A DNA stretch of 64,000 bases from a virus, in the IMG/VR virus record IMGVR_UViG_3300033153_004222, positions 17,288-81,287 of that record, one strand, 5' to 3'. Shown here piece by piece: positions 21,840-30,900 of the stretch. A model generated the notes under the pieces. It saw only the letters and a program-made list of their open reading frames with translations, was not told where the DNA came from and made no database searches. Each line of letters opens with the position of its first letter. Positions within the stretch are counted from its first letter, which is position 1. A program made the translations under genes and the position numbers.

Positions 21840-22658
21840 ATGAAAAGTAAAGATTTATTACTTCTTGATGGAGATATTATTCTCTATCGAAGTGCCTTTG
21901 CTTGTAAAGAAATGTCCAATTGGGCAGATGTAAAAGATTATATATGGAAGTTTATGACTGATCTATGTAATGATCTTGATACATCTGAATATATTGGATT
22001 TCTTCAAGGAAGGAAAAACTTCAGAAATGAAGTTGCTACTCAAGCCGAGTATAAAGGCAATAGAAAATCAAAACCTAAACCGTTTTGGTATAGTAATATC
22101 AGACAACATTTAATGGATTCTTATGAATTTCATGTTGTAGATGGTATGGAAACTGATGATGCTTTAACAATTTTACAAAATAGAATGTCAGATAGACAGC
22201 CTGTTATATGTAGTATTGATAAAGATCTATTACAATCTCCTGGTAAACATTATAATTTTAGTAGCCAGGAAATATCTATAGTAACTAAGGATATGGCTCT
22301 CTATCTATTAGCTACACAGGTAATAGTAGGAGATAGTACAGATAATATAAAAGGTTTACATAGAATAGGCCCTAAGAAAGCAGAAGTTATTTTAAAAGAT
22401 TCAGAGAATCCTTTAGAAACTGCACTTACAGCTTATAGTAATTTCTATGCTACAAAAGAAGGGGATACTGAGGGAACCTTCTTAAAAGCAGTAAAACATT
22501 TTGCTGAAACTTTTGAACTTGTTTATCTTTTGCGTGAATTGGATGAGGAAAAATTTCCAACTCCTGAAATTAATAATTTATATAACCTTGAAAATCCCTT
22601 AGACTATGGAGCTGGACTCAAAATTGCCGCACAGGCTGGTGAAACCATCTTTGATTAA
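21840..22658 (+). CDS. 5'-3' exonuclease / flap endonuclease
   Basis: The 272-residue protein has the PIN-like fold of T4 RNase H, T7 gp6 and the Pol I N-terminal domain. Acidic residues are in LLLDGDII (D10, D12), GMETDDALTIL and CSIDKDLLQ, and the helix-hairpin-helix appears as IVGDSTDNIKGLHRIGPKKA. It would remove RNA primers and flaps, a function missing from the family A polymerase here. All expected acids appear present. The last 53 nt overlap the start of the next gene. Confidence 0.85.
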   Translation: MKSKDLLLLDGDIILYRSAFACKEMSNWADVKDYIWKFMTDLCNDLDTSEYIGFLQGRKNFRNEVATQAEYKGNRKSKPKPFWYSNIRQHLMDSYEFHVVDGMETDDALTILQNRMSDRQPVICSIDKDLLQSPGKHYNFSSQEISIVTKDMALYLLATQVIVGDSTDNIKGLHRIGPKKAEVILKDSENPLETALTAYSNFYATKEGDTEGTFLKAVKHFAETFELVYLLRELDEEKFPTPEINNLYNLENPLDYGAGLKIAAQAGETIFD

Positions 22659-23187
22659 ATTAAAAGATGTAAAAGCAACAAAGACAACAGATTTTATGTT
22701 GCCTTTGTTTGGATTTACTAAGAATTATTATTCTCCTTTTTTGATTAACGCCTATTTGGGAGATAATGATACAGGAGGAATAGCTCCTGAACAAATATTA
22801 ATACTTCTTAGTAACCATCGTATGGATTTACGATATGTAAGAATAGAAGATACTATTAAAAGTTTGGCTGAATATGTAGATTATTATGATGTTTTAGATT
22901 CAAGAATGACTTTGTTTGTTCTGAATATTCCTGATGAATATATAAATGAATACCATTATTTTGTTCAAGGTAAATATTCTAAATTTTCAGAGGCAGCCCA
23001 AGTTAAAATAGTAAAAGGAAGATCTCCTGATAGCTCTATGCCGTATATTTTTAAAAAAGATCCGGTATTAAAAAACTATTGGGAAACTAAATTGAACTCT
23101 GAATTGGAAAAACAGGCAGAAGTATGGCCTATTTTAACACCAGATGAGGAAATATTTGATAAAAATAAATTTTTAAAAAATGATTAA
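22606..23187 (+). CDS. Hypothetical protein of the replication region
   Basis: The 193-residue protein starts within the exonuclease gene if ATG 22606 is used; a later ATG (22696) would give a shorter product without LIKLKDVKATKTTDF. The first form looks natural. It contains FMLPLFGFTKNYYSPFLINA, then AYLGDNDTGG and RVEDTIKSLAEYVDYYDVLD-like segments. A similar protein lies near helicases and ATPases in other Bacteroidota phages as I recall, but has no name that I can support. Confidence 0.6.
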   Translation: MELDSKLPHRLVKPSLIKLKDVKATKTTDFMLPLFGFTKNYYSPFLINAYLGDNDTGGIAPEQILILLSNHRMDLRYVRIEDTIKSLAEYVDYYDVLDSRMTLFVLNIPDEYINEYHYFVQGKYSKFSEAAQVKIVKGRSPDSSMPYIFKKDPVLKNYWETKLNSELEKQAEVWPILTPDEEIFDKNKFLKND

Positions 23188-23200
23188 AACTAAAAAATAA

Positions 23201-24325
23201 ATGTATACGATTGGAAAAGCACCCATTAGGGTAAGAACCCCTATTACTGAGCCAGTTCCAGAGCCAGTAATAGTAGAACCTGTTGTAGTAGAAGAACCTA
23301 CCGCAGAAGAACCTGGACAAACTACTGTAGAGGAAGTTAAAATTATAGAAGAGCTTGTGGAAGAAATTCCTATACCTGCTCAAACTCAACTTTCTTTAGA
23401 GGAACCAGCTGCTGCCCCTAAACCTCCCTCAAGTGCATTTAACTTAGGAGGATTTGGAGAATTTTTTGGAAAAGCTCTTGAAGAGCTTATCAAAGAAAAA
23501 GCAGAGGAATTAAAACCTGAAGTATTAGAAATACTTAAAGCAGAATTACAAAAACTTAAACCTACTAATATAAGGATTACCGGAAGGAAATCTACAGGGC
23601 AAGTAGTTGGATATAAACATAAAATGTTTAGAGAATCTGTATTTCTATGCGAACAGGAACGACAATTAATGCTTGTAGGACCTGCTGGAAGTGGTAAAAC
23701 TACTTTAGCATCTCAAATTTCAGAAGCATTTTCTATCCAGTTTGGACATATTTCATGTTCTGCAGGAATGAGTGAAGCTCATTTATTGGGAAGAATGCTT
23801 TTTGATGGAACATATGTTCCTTCAGAGTTCGTAAAATGTTATGAACAAGGAGGTGTTTTCTTATTTGATGAAATTGATGCGGCTGATTCTAATACTTTAT
23901 TAGTTGTAAATTCTGCATTAGCAAATGGATATATGTCTGTTCCTAATAGAAAAGACGATCCAATTGCCACAAGACATGAAGATTTCATTTGTATTGTAGC
24001 AGGAAACTCTTGGGGATATGGTTCTAATTCATATCAAGGTAGAGGATATCTTGATGCTGCTTTCTTAGATAGATTTGCAGTATGTAAGATTGAAATTGAA
24101 TATGATGAAGAATTAGAGAGAGATATCGCAGGTGAGCATGATATTGTATTAGAACGTATGTGGGAAATACGAAAAATAATTACCCAAAATAGAATGAAAA
24201 GAATTATGTCTACTCGTTCTATAGTTTCTGCAATCAGACAAACCATAGCTGGTCGATCCTTAAAACAGATTGAAAAAGTATTTACTACTGGCTGGGCTAA
24301 AGATGAGAAGCGAAAGATTTCTTAA
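23201..24325 (+). CDS. MoxR-type AAA+ ATPase
   Basis: The 374-residue protein has a Pro/Glu/Val-rich, probably unstructured N-terminus (about residues 1-75), a charged helical stretch, and an AAA+ domain from about 130. Walker A is GPAGSGKTT (G160 to K166), Walker B FLFDEID (D223, E224), sensor 1 VAGNS and a second conserved box AAFLDRF. This layout is that of MoxR/CbbQ/NorQ ATPases, which work with a VWA-domain partner to remodel or activate protein complexes. The next gene, across a three-way RNA junction, is a good candidate for that partner. Confidence 0.85.
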   Translation: MYTIGKAPIRVRTPITEPVPEPVIVEPVVVEEPTAEEPGQTTVEEVKIIEELVEEIPIPAQTQLSLEEPAAAPKPPSSAFNLGGFGEFFGKALEELIKEKAEELKPEVLEILKAELQKLKPTNIRITGRKSTGQVVGYKHKMFRESVFLCEQERQLMLVGPAGSGKTTLASQISEAFSIQFGHISCSAGMSEAHLLGRMLFDGTYVPSEFVKCYEQGGVFLFDEIDAADSNTLLVVNSALANGYMSVPNRKDDPIATRHEDFICIVAGNSWGYGSNSYQGRGYLDAAFLDRFAVCKIEIEYDEELERDIAGEHDIVLERMWEIRKIITQNRMKRIMSTRSIVSAIRQTIAGRSLKQIEKVFTTGWAKDEKRKIS

Positions 24326-24332
24326 TTATAAG

Positions 24333-24388
24333 GCAAACTGACCGTAACAAAGTTACACGCGATACACTATTGCGGTTGGTTTGCTTTT
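24333..24388 (+). promoter_or_regulatory. Perfect three-way-junction RNA between the ATPase and its partner gene
   Basis: GCAAACTGACC (24333-24343) pairs over all 11 positions with GGTTGGTTTGC (24374-24384), two of them G-U. Inside are GTAAC/GTTAC with loop AAA (24344-24356) and GCGATA/TATTGC with loop CAC (24359-24373). TTTT follows the closing helix. It may act as a partial terminator setting the ratio of the two proteins, or as a regulatory or processing signal. Confidence 0.65.
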
Positions 24389-24407
24389 CATTTAAAAAAA
24401 ACATAAA

Positions 24408-25472
24408 ATGATAGAATTTAAACCAAAAGAAACAGATCTGGTACTGGATAAAAGACCAAGATACCCGGATTTACACAAACATTTAAGTGAGGTTCGGTCT
24501 ATTGTATTTAAAGATGATGCTGATAATATTCATGATTTTTTAGAATTTGATTCTTTGTATCATTTTATAGATACTATGGAAGAGCATTATAGAGATCATA
24601 GTTTAAGAAGCATATTGAATGACACTCATAGCGGAGATAACGGAGATTTTAATTATTCTGGTAATAGTAAATGGACATACGGATCTACTTTTAAAAATAG
24701 AGTAGCTACTAAAGAAGCTTTATTGACTTCTGATGTTCCTGATACTATGTGGAAAATTATAGATAAACTTCGTGATTCTTTATTAGCATTAGAAGAAGTT
24801 CAAAGATTAATTGATATGGCCCCTTCAATTAAGAAACAAAGAAAGTTTGGGCTCTCTGGAGATGAATTAGATATAGACAGAATCCTCGCTGGTGATCCTC
24901 ATCATTGGCAATATACAACTAAAGGTCGTAAGACCAATGTTGTGCGAATAGGGTTAAATATCGCTATGTCTTGTTCAAATAGTGCAGATAAATTTCTTAA
25001 AATAGTTGCATTAGCTTCTGTTGCTGCTGATCTGGTTATAAAAGCTGGATGTAGTTTAGAATTTATTTTATGCGGATTATCTACTCATGTAGGTACAGAG
25101 CACTCAAATCCTTATGTAGATCCTGATGGAAGTACTATAGGAAATTTATCTAACGGATTTAGTGGTCCTATAATGGCTATTAAAAAGGCAGAGGAACCTT
25201 TTGATATTTCAAGAATAGCTTGTTTAGGTTTGCCTGGACTTTTCAGACATTATATGTTTGTATCAAGAACGGCATATTTCAGTAGTCAGGTTGATTCTGG
25301 AATGGGACAATCCCACCCTTTAAGTAAAGAACTTTATGAACGTATTGGTCTTAAACATGTTATTGGTTTTAAATTAGTAACAGGTGATGATGAACAGTAT
25401 GATCAAAAAGTATTTCTTAGAGGTATTTTTGATGAAATTGCTGGAATTAAAGTTCCGCAAGAAAATATTTAG
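24408..25472 (+). CDS. Probable VWA-like partner of the MoxR-type ATPase
   Basis: The 354-residue protein follows the ATPase gene. Residues about 55-170 are helical and acidic. From about residue 180, VVRIGLNIAMSCSNSADKFL and KAGCSLEFILCGLS look like the first strand, helix and second strand of a von Willebrand A fold, with N-x-S-x-S taking the place of the D-x-S-x-S metal site. Phages often carry a MoxR-type ATPase with a partner of this kind (I recall the name DUF7192, not verified). Its target is unknown. Confidence in the pairing is moderate, in the fold lower. Confidence 0.6.
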   Translation: MIEFKPKETDLVLDKRPRYPDLHKHLSEVRSIVFKDDADNIHDFLEFDSLYHFIDTMEEHYRDHSLRSILNDTHSGDNGDFNYSGNSKWTYGSTFKNRVATKEALLTSDVPDTMWKIIDKLRDSLLALEEVQRLIDMAPSIKKQRKFGLSGDELDIDRILAGDPHHWQYTTKGRKTNVVRIGLNIAMSCSNSADKFLKIVALASVAADLVIKAGCSLEFILCGLSTHVGTEHSNPYVDPDGSTIGNLSNGFSGPIMAIKKAEEPFDISRIACLGLPGLFRHYMFVSRTAYFSSQVDSGMGQSHPLSKELYERIGLKHVIGFKLVTGDDEQYDQKVFLRGIFDEIAGIKVPQENI

Positions 25473-25474
25473 TT

Positions 25475-25819
25475 ATGATAAATGGATTTGAAGAAGAAAC
25501 TGAAGAACTAAATGACTACGAGAAGGATACCCTTTTACCTTTAATGGTAAAGGGGCTAACCCCTCGTTTTGGTTCTGATAAAGCCATTACAAATAAACAA
25601 ATGCGTGAAGGTTTGAAAAAATTGGATCATATTGTTAGTGATGCCAGAGTAAGAAAATTAATAAATTATATAAGGATGCATCAACTTGTAGTTAATTTGA
25701 TAAGTAGTAGCCGAGGCTATTATAGAACAAATTCTATGGAAGAATTGGAAAATTATATAGAATCATTAATGCAAAGAGCTTCTTCAATAGAAGAGGTTGC
25801 AAAAAGTTTTAGAAGATGA
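25475..25819 (+). CDS. Winged-helix-like small protein
   Basis: The 114-residue protein contains LNDYEKDTLLPLMVKGLTPR, KAITNKQMREGL, DARVRKLINYIRMHQLVVNL and SSRGYYRTNSMEELENYIES. The last block (S-x-G-Y-Y-x-T-x-x-x-x-E) is the wing-and-helix pattern of small phage winged-helix proteins. It may bind DNA. It starts two bases after the previous stop and overlaps the next gene by ATGA. Confidence 0.6.
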   Translation: MINGFEEETEELNDYEKDTLLPLMVKGLTPRFGSDKAITNKQMREGLKKLDHIVSDARVRKLINYIRMHQLVVNLISSSRGYYRTNSMEELENYIESLMQRASSIEEVAKSFRR

Positions 25820-26082
25820 AACAAAAATATACATATGCAAAACTATCTGCTCCCGAAATGGCATCTGTTCTTGTATTTAATAAAGTAGTTGTGTTGCTAC
25901 CTAAAGAAGATACTCGTAAAGGATGGATGGTGGTTCAATTAGTAGACGAGCATAAAGAACCATATGGTTTTCCTTTTCCTGTAAAAGTAAAATATTTAAT
26001 AGAACATAAATTTGAAAAGTATGGAACGGAAGAAGAACTCTTGGGAAGTGAATCAGATTCCGAAAGGTACGAAAATTGGTGA
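25816..26082 (+). CDS. Small hypothetical protein
   Basis: The 88-residue protein is coupled by ATGA to the upstream winged-helix-like gene. It is beta-rich in its first 60 residues (VLVFNKVVVLLPKEDTRKGW) and acidic at the end. The final 62 nt overlap the next gene in another frame. No family recognised. Confidence 0.5.
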   Translation: MKQKYTYAKLSAPEMASVLVFNKVVVLLPKEDTRKGWMVVQLVDEHKEPYGFPFPVKVKYLIEHKFEKYGTEEELLGSESDSERYENW

Positions 26083-26227
26083 TTATTACCTTTTTTATGA
26101 ATTTGATCATTATTACTTAGTAAGTAAACTTGATAGTGGAAAAAAATTATTTATGATTACTAAAGATGATTTATCTGATTTAGTAAAACAAGAGGAAATT
26201 AATAAGACAAAGGAGGGCGACTTATAA
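26021..26227 (+). CDS. Small hypothetical protein, last gene of the + strand arm
   Basis: The start at ATG 26021 gives 68 residues; the upstream TTG at 26012 is less likely. The product has strand-like segments IGDYYLFYEFDHYYLVSK and KLFMITKDDLSDLV. It overlaps the previous gene by 62 nt, so translation is less certain than for its neighbours. Its stop lies within the convergent terminator hairpin. Confidence 0.45.
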   Translation: MERKKNSWEVNQIPKGTKIGDYYLFYEFDHYYLVSKLDSGKKLFMITKDDLSDLVKQEEINKTKEGDL

Positions 26228-26243
26228 AAGTTACCCCCCTTTT
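26209..26243. terminator. Hairpin between the convergent transcription units
   Basis: AAAGGAGGG (26209-26217) pairs with the C/T-rich run ending at 26242, and ACTT/AAGT extends the helix inward around an ATAA loop. On the + strand the stem is followed by TTTTGC; on the - strand by TTTGTC. It separates the two arms and may end transcription from both sides. Confidence 0.6.
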
Positions 26244-26260
26244 GCTGTTGTCAAGGAGTA

Positions 26261-26848
26261 TCAATCGAAATCTGATTCTTCTAATAAGGTATAAGTAAAA
26301 CTATTTCCCCAATTTTCTGCAGCTTGTTTAAAGATATTCATTTCTATTTTAAAAATAGACTCAGTAGGTTGTACTTGACATCCGGCACTCCATTTATCTA
26401 CTCTGGTACTATTTTTTCCTGCTTTATGGTGGTTTATACCAAATAAGCCTGTATCTGTTTTTCCAGAAGAAGTGATTAAATGATCTTTATCATTATCTCT
26501 GTAGACAGTACAAGGTTTAACCTGGCGTAATGCATCATATTTCCCCTGGTGTTTTCCAATTGCCCACATTCCTCTGTATTGCCCTGGCTTTAAGATTGCT
26601 GTTCCTTTAACATTCATAGGATTTTCTCTCCAATAATGCCCAGGATCTGTCGTTATTGGAAATATCATAGTGTTCCAATATCCCATATATTTCCATAAAA
26701 GACACATATGGTCATTGAAGCTGTTAGAATTAGTATCATTTGTTCTAATTCCTATAATATTAATATTAAAATTCTTATGGTCTTGTTCAAAGACTACATA
26801 ATTTTTTATTTTTAATACTCTTACAATTGCTAATACATTTAAATTCAT
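26261..26848 (-). CDS. L,D-transpeptidase-like cell-wall enzyme, probable endolysin
   Basis: The 195-residue protein shows a catalytic-looking pattern near its C-terminus: GINHHKAG (H140, H141) then DKWSAGCQVQ with S154 and C157. L,D-transpeptidases of the YkuD family have H-x(12-17)-S/T-H-G-C, where cysteine is the nucleophile; here H-G is A-G. Upstream blocks (TDPGHYWRENPMNVKGTAIL, KPGQYRGMWAIGKHQGKYDA) are those of a lysozyme-like or YkuD-like phage family I recall from Bacteroidota phages. It ends the virion operon, where lysis genes often lie. No signal peptide is evident; the N-terminal VLAIVRVL stretch is short. Confidence 0.65.
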   Translation of the reverse strand: MNLNVLAIVRVLKIKNYVVFEQDHKNFNINIIGIRTNDTNSNSFNDHMCLLWKYMGYWNTMIFPITTDPGHYWRENPMNVKGTAILKPGQYRGMWAIGKHQGKYDALRQVKPCTVYRDNDKDHLITSSGKTDTGLFGINHHKAGKNSTRVDKWSAGCQVQPTESIFKIEMNIFKQAAENWGNSFTYTLLEESDFD

Positions 26849-26865
26849 AATTTAATTTTAATTAA

Positions 26866-27921
26866 TTAAGTATGTTCTAAAAATATATCAAAGTCATATA
26901 CTTTAGTTACAGCTGTAGCAGGTATAGTTATAATAAAAGTATAATAATAATTTGTAAAAGGTCCTATACCTATACTATCAGTTGGAGGAGGTGGAACTTG
27001 TACTAAATTAGCAGGTTGAATTTTATATAATGTTCCTACATCTCCTATTTCTACAGGAACATTTAATGGTCCACTTGGAACAAATAATCCGCCAAATAAA
27101 TGTACACCAGAAGCAGTATAGTTATTCATTCCTGCTCCATTACCATAAGCCACATATCTACCCACAGCTGGAACTTGATTTGGTGCTGGACTATCTGCTG
27201 CAATAAAATTTGAATATACTTTAGTGGTTACTAATGTTTTTTCAGGATTAAAATTTGCAGTTGCCCAATAATCTTGCCCCGGAGTAAAAGTCAAAGTAGT
27301 TATTCCATTTATATTTATATCATTCCACCAATTTGGTCCAGGAGGATTAATTAATTGAGCTCCCGGATTACCAACTCCATACGCATTTGTATTGGAAGGT
27401 CCATTTGTATGAGAAACACTTATTCTTAAAACTTGAATTTGTCCGGTAGCAGGTGGAGTCCAGGTCCAAGCTCCGGGCAGAGGATTTGCAGTACAATAAA
27501 AAACATATGCACTACCATCATTTGGAATTGAGGCAGATCCATTAACTACACCGTTTATTTCTCCACCTACTACAGATGGAAAAACTAATATCGGCATTGT
27601 TGAGTTATTTATAAAGACTACTTGTCTGCCACTAACAGGATCAGGTAGTCTTGTAGCTAAATCTGTTATAGTTGATGTAGCTATTAAATTAACACCATAA
27701 ATAGCTTGGGATGTAGAAGCTATAGTAGTTCCTTGTAAAACTAATGTTTGAACATCTGAAGTATCATTTTCTTCTAAATCTTCATAAATTTTACTTACAA
27801 TATTATCTACACTATGAGGTCTTACATAGGTATCATATGTATAATTATCATCAGCTGGAGGGCTTATTTGTGCTCCTTTTTTAAGTAGAGCTAATTCTTC
27901 AGGAGTGTATTTAAGGGCCAT
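26866..27921 (-). CDS. Virion or fibre-like protein
   Basis: The 351-residue protein has a short charged N-terminus, then a beta-rich region rich in Thr, Asn, Val and Pro (TIASTSQAIYGVNLIATSTI, VVFINNSTMPILVFPSVVGG). Such composition is typical of phage decoration, spike or fibre domains, some of which bind sugars. No recognised catalytic residue is seen. It lies between the endolysin-like gene and the giant virion genes. Confidence 0.6.
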   Translation of the reverse strand: MALKYTPEELALLKKGAQISPPADDNYTYDTYVRPHSVDNIVSKIYEDLEENDTSDVQTLVLQGTTIASTSQAIYGVNLIATSTITDLATRLPDPVSGRQVVFINNSTMPILVFPSVVGGEINGVVNGSASIPNDGSAYVFYCTANPLPGAWTWTPPATGQIQVLRISVSHTNGPSNTNAYGVGNPGAQLINPPGPNWWNDININGITTLTFTPGQDYWATANFNPEKTLVTTKVYSNFIAADSPAPNQVPAVGRYVAYGNGAGMNNYTASGVHLFGGLFVPSGPLNVPVEIGDVGTLYKIQPANLVQVPPPPTDSIGIGPFTNYYYTFIITIPATAVTKVYDFDIFLEHT

Positions 27922-27963
27922 AATATTTAATTTAATTTTTTAAATTTTCTATTCTTCTTTTAG

Positions 27964-30900
27964 TTATTTCCATAACATCCATTTCAATCTATTTTCAGGA
28001 GCTGTCATTGCTCTTATTTCTTTCCACATAGGTATACTCTCATCAAATTGCTTCCATATTTTAGCATCTCCTTCATCATATAAACCTGTATCTCTTGTAT
28101 ATCGTGGGATATCTCCTTCTGTTATTAAAGATGTTCCCATTCCAAAAATACTTCCTACAGTTCGAGCTATATGTTCTACTGTACTCATTGAAGCTGATGG
28201 AGATTTTAGAATTTGTAATGCTTCTTTTATATTCCAAGGCATATACATTTTCATTTCTGCATTTAATCTATGTAATTGAAATAATACCATATTTTCTACC
28301 CAATTTCTTTCATCATCTTCATCGTCTAATCCTGCTAACATTCCTATAAGTATGGTAATACCTAACATAATAGTACCCTCTGCATAAGATCGTCTAATGT
28401 TTTGTTTTTGCCAATCTTTTAAGCCTCCTTTAGTATCATTATAAGCAGCTACCCAACCTACTTGATTAGCTTTATGATTTTTAAAGACATTTCTAAAAAA
28501 TTTAAATACTGTTAAATAATTTCCTTCTTCGTATGACTCTAATCGTTGGTTAAATCGTGTAGATCCCCATCTTCTTTTTATAGAAGGATATAACCATTTT
28601 CTAAATAATATTGCTAACCTACCTGCCCAAACATACTGAGCATTTATAAGATCCTGGCTATTATATACTCCATGAAGTTTTTGACTTACTTGTTTTATTT
28701 TTTGTGAATCTTTTATTAATTGTTCTTCAGTATAATCTACTACATCATCGCTTAATACTAATTTTCCATTTTTATCTTGTTGATACGCATCAAATAATTT
28801 TATTTCTTTTCCGCTTTTTGTTTTAACCATTTTACCTTTAAGGAAAGCTATCATAAGAGTTACTTGTATCTCATGCTCTCCTCCTTTTTGCATAAAAAAC
28901 ATTGCATTTGTATTGAGCAATCTTTTCCAAAGTTTATTTCCGGTAATAGGAGTTCCATATTCATCATATTCTTGAAGACCATCATATAAACGAACCAGCT
29001 GACCTAATTTACTTTTAGGAGTTTTATGATTTATATCACTTAAAAATCCCATCATACTTCCTAAATATGTTTTTTGAGCAGAAATAAAAGTCTTTTTATC
29101 AAAATGTTGTCCTGCATGAGCCTCTACAAAATTCATTGTTTTGCCCATAGTAACATTAGAAATTCCTGAAAATAAGTTAAAAGCTAATGTTCTCATACTA
29201 CTATACTTATTCAGAGCATCAGCTAATTTTGTTTTAACAAATCTTTTATTTCCTATTTGAATTTCTGAAGAATCTTTTCTCATTCCATAGAATACCATGT
29301 CCATATACATATCAAATTGCTTATATCCATTGGTTTCATTTCCTTGCATTGTATCTGCTCGTTGCATAGGAGTTCCATGTTTCTTTCCTTTAACCGTGTT
29401 TATAAGTCCTCCTGTAGTTTTTGCTACTTGTCTGTTAGATAATAGATCTCTTAGAATTTCAAGTTCAGCTGCAATAGTATTCATCTGACTATTATTTATA
29501 GCCATCGCACCAAAAGCAGATAGACTATTTCCTAAATCATAGGATAATTCTCCTGGAGGAATCATTCCTTTTTTTTCTCCAATTTGAGCATGGTATAATA
29601 CCGGAACAAATCTATGATCTCTAACTTGTTTTTCAGTACCTGGCTCACCAAACCCTACATCATCTGCTTGTAGTGTTGTAGCATCTTTTATTTCTTCTCC
29701 TAAAACTCTAATAATTCCTTGTTTTCCAGCTACTCTTTCATGGGCTCTTGCTCTTATAGAAGGTAAGTTTAATCCTCTATTAAATTGATACGGAAGCTTT
29801 TTTTGAAGTTTATAATAGGTTTGAGTAAAATATTCATAATATTCAAACTCTTTAGAATCTTTTCCAAACTTTTTAAGAGCAGTATCATAATTTATAAGCC
29901 TTCCATCTGTTTCTCCTTTATCATCTTTAGCATAGAAAATATCATATAAAGCTTTAGGATCTCCTATTCTAATTCCTTGATTTGCTCTAAATTTTTCAAA
30001 TGCATTTATTTTAGCATACAGTTCATCTTCAAATCTATTAGTTTCTAATCTTCCTTTTTCTTTTTGTTCATTAACCATTTTAGCTCCTAATGCAATTATT
30101 TGATCAGAAGATTCTGCTAAAGTTTCTACCCATCTGGTAAAAGAATTTGTATCTGTTAGTCCTTTTTCAAGCTGACTTTCTATATCTGCTTCAGTTAAAT
30201 CCGTATTTGCATTTAGTTTTTGTAAAACTTTCGCTAAAAGAGGTCTGCCTATTTTTTTAAAGTCTGCATTAATTGTATTAATTAAGTTATCAAATCCTGC
30301 TTTAAACATCATCTGTTTCTCTGGAGCAATAACTGTTTTGAATTCTTCTGATTCTTTAATTTCATCTAATAAAGCACGGATAAAATCAATATTATATATC
30401 TCTACATATCTTTTATATCTCAAAAGCTCTTTGGCATCTATCTCATCCCCTGCTTCCATAGCAGCTAATAAAGATTTGAATTTTTTTCTTACAAATAATA
30501 AATCTGTTTGAGCTTTTCCTAAAAAGTTTAACATGGCTAAGTTCTTTTCCTTTCCATCTAAAAGAACATTCATATATTTTAAATTTTCAATTATTTTAGC
30601 CACTTTAGGATCTCCTCTTTTACCGGAACGCTCAATAGCTTTTATTTTAAGCTCTATAGAGTTTTTAGTATCAATAATTACATCCTGAATATTACTTATT
30701 TCTTCTTTTATCTCTGCTTGGGGTGCTTCTTCTTCTGTTTTTTCTTCTTCTTTTTCCTCTGTCTGTTCTTTTTTTATAATTTCTGCATCATCTTCTATAT
30801 CAGGAGTTTCTGTTTGTTGATAATATACTGTATCAGTCATATTATTTGCAGAAAGACCAGTAGCATCTCCATTTAATATATTAGATGCTAATTCTCCATA

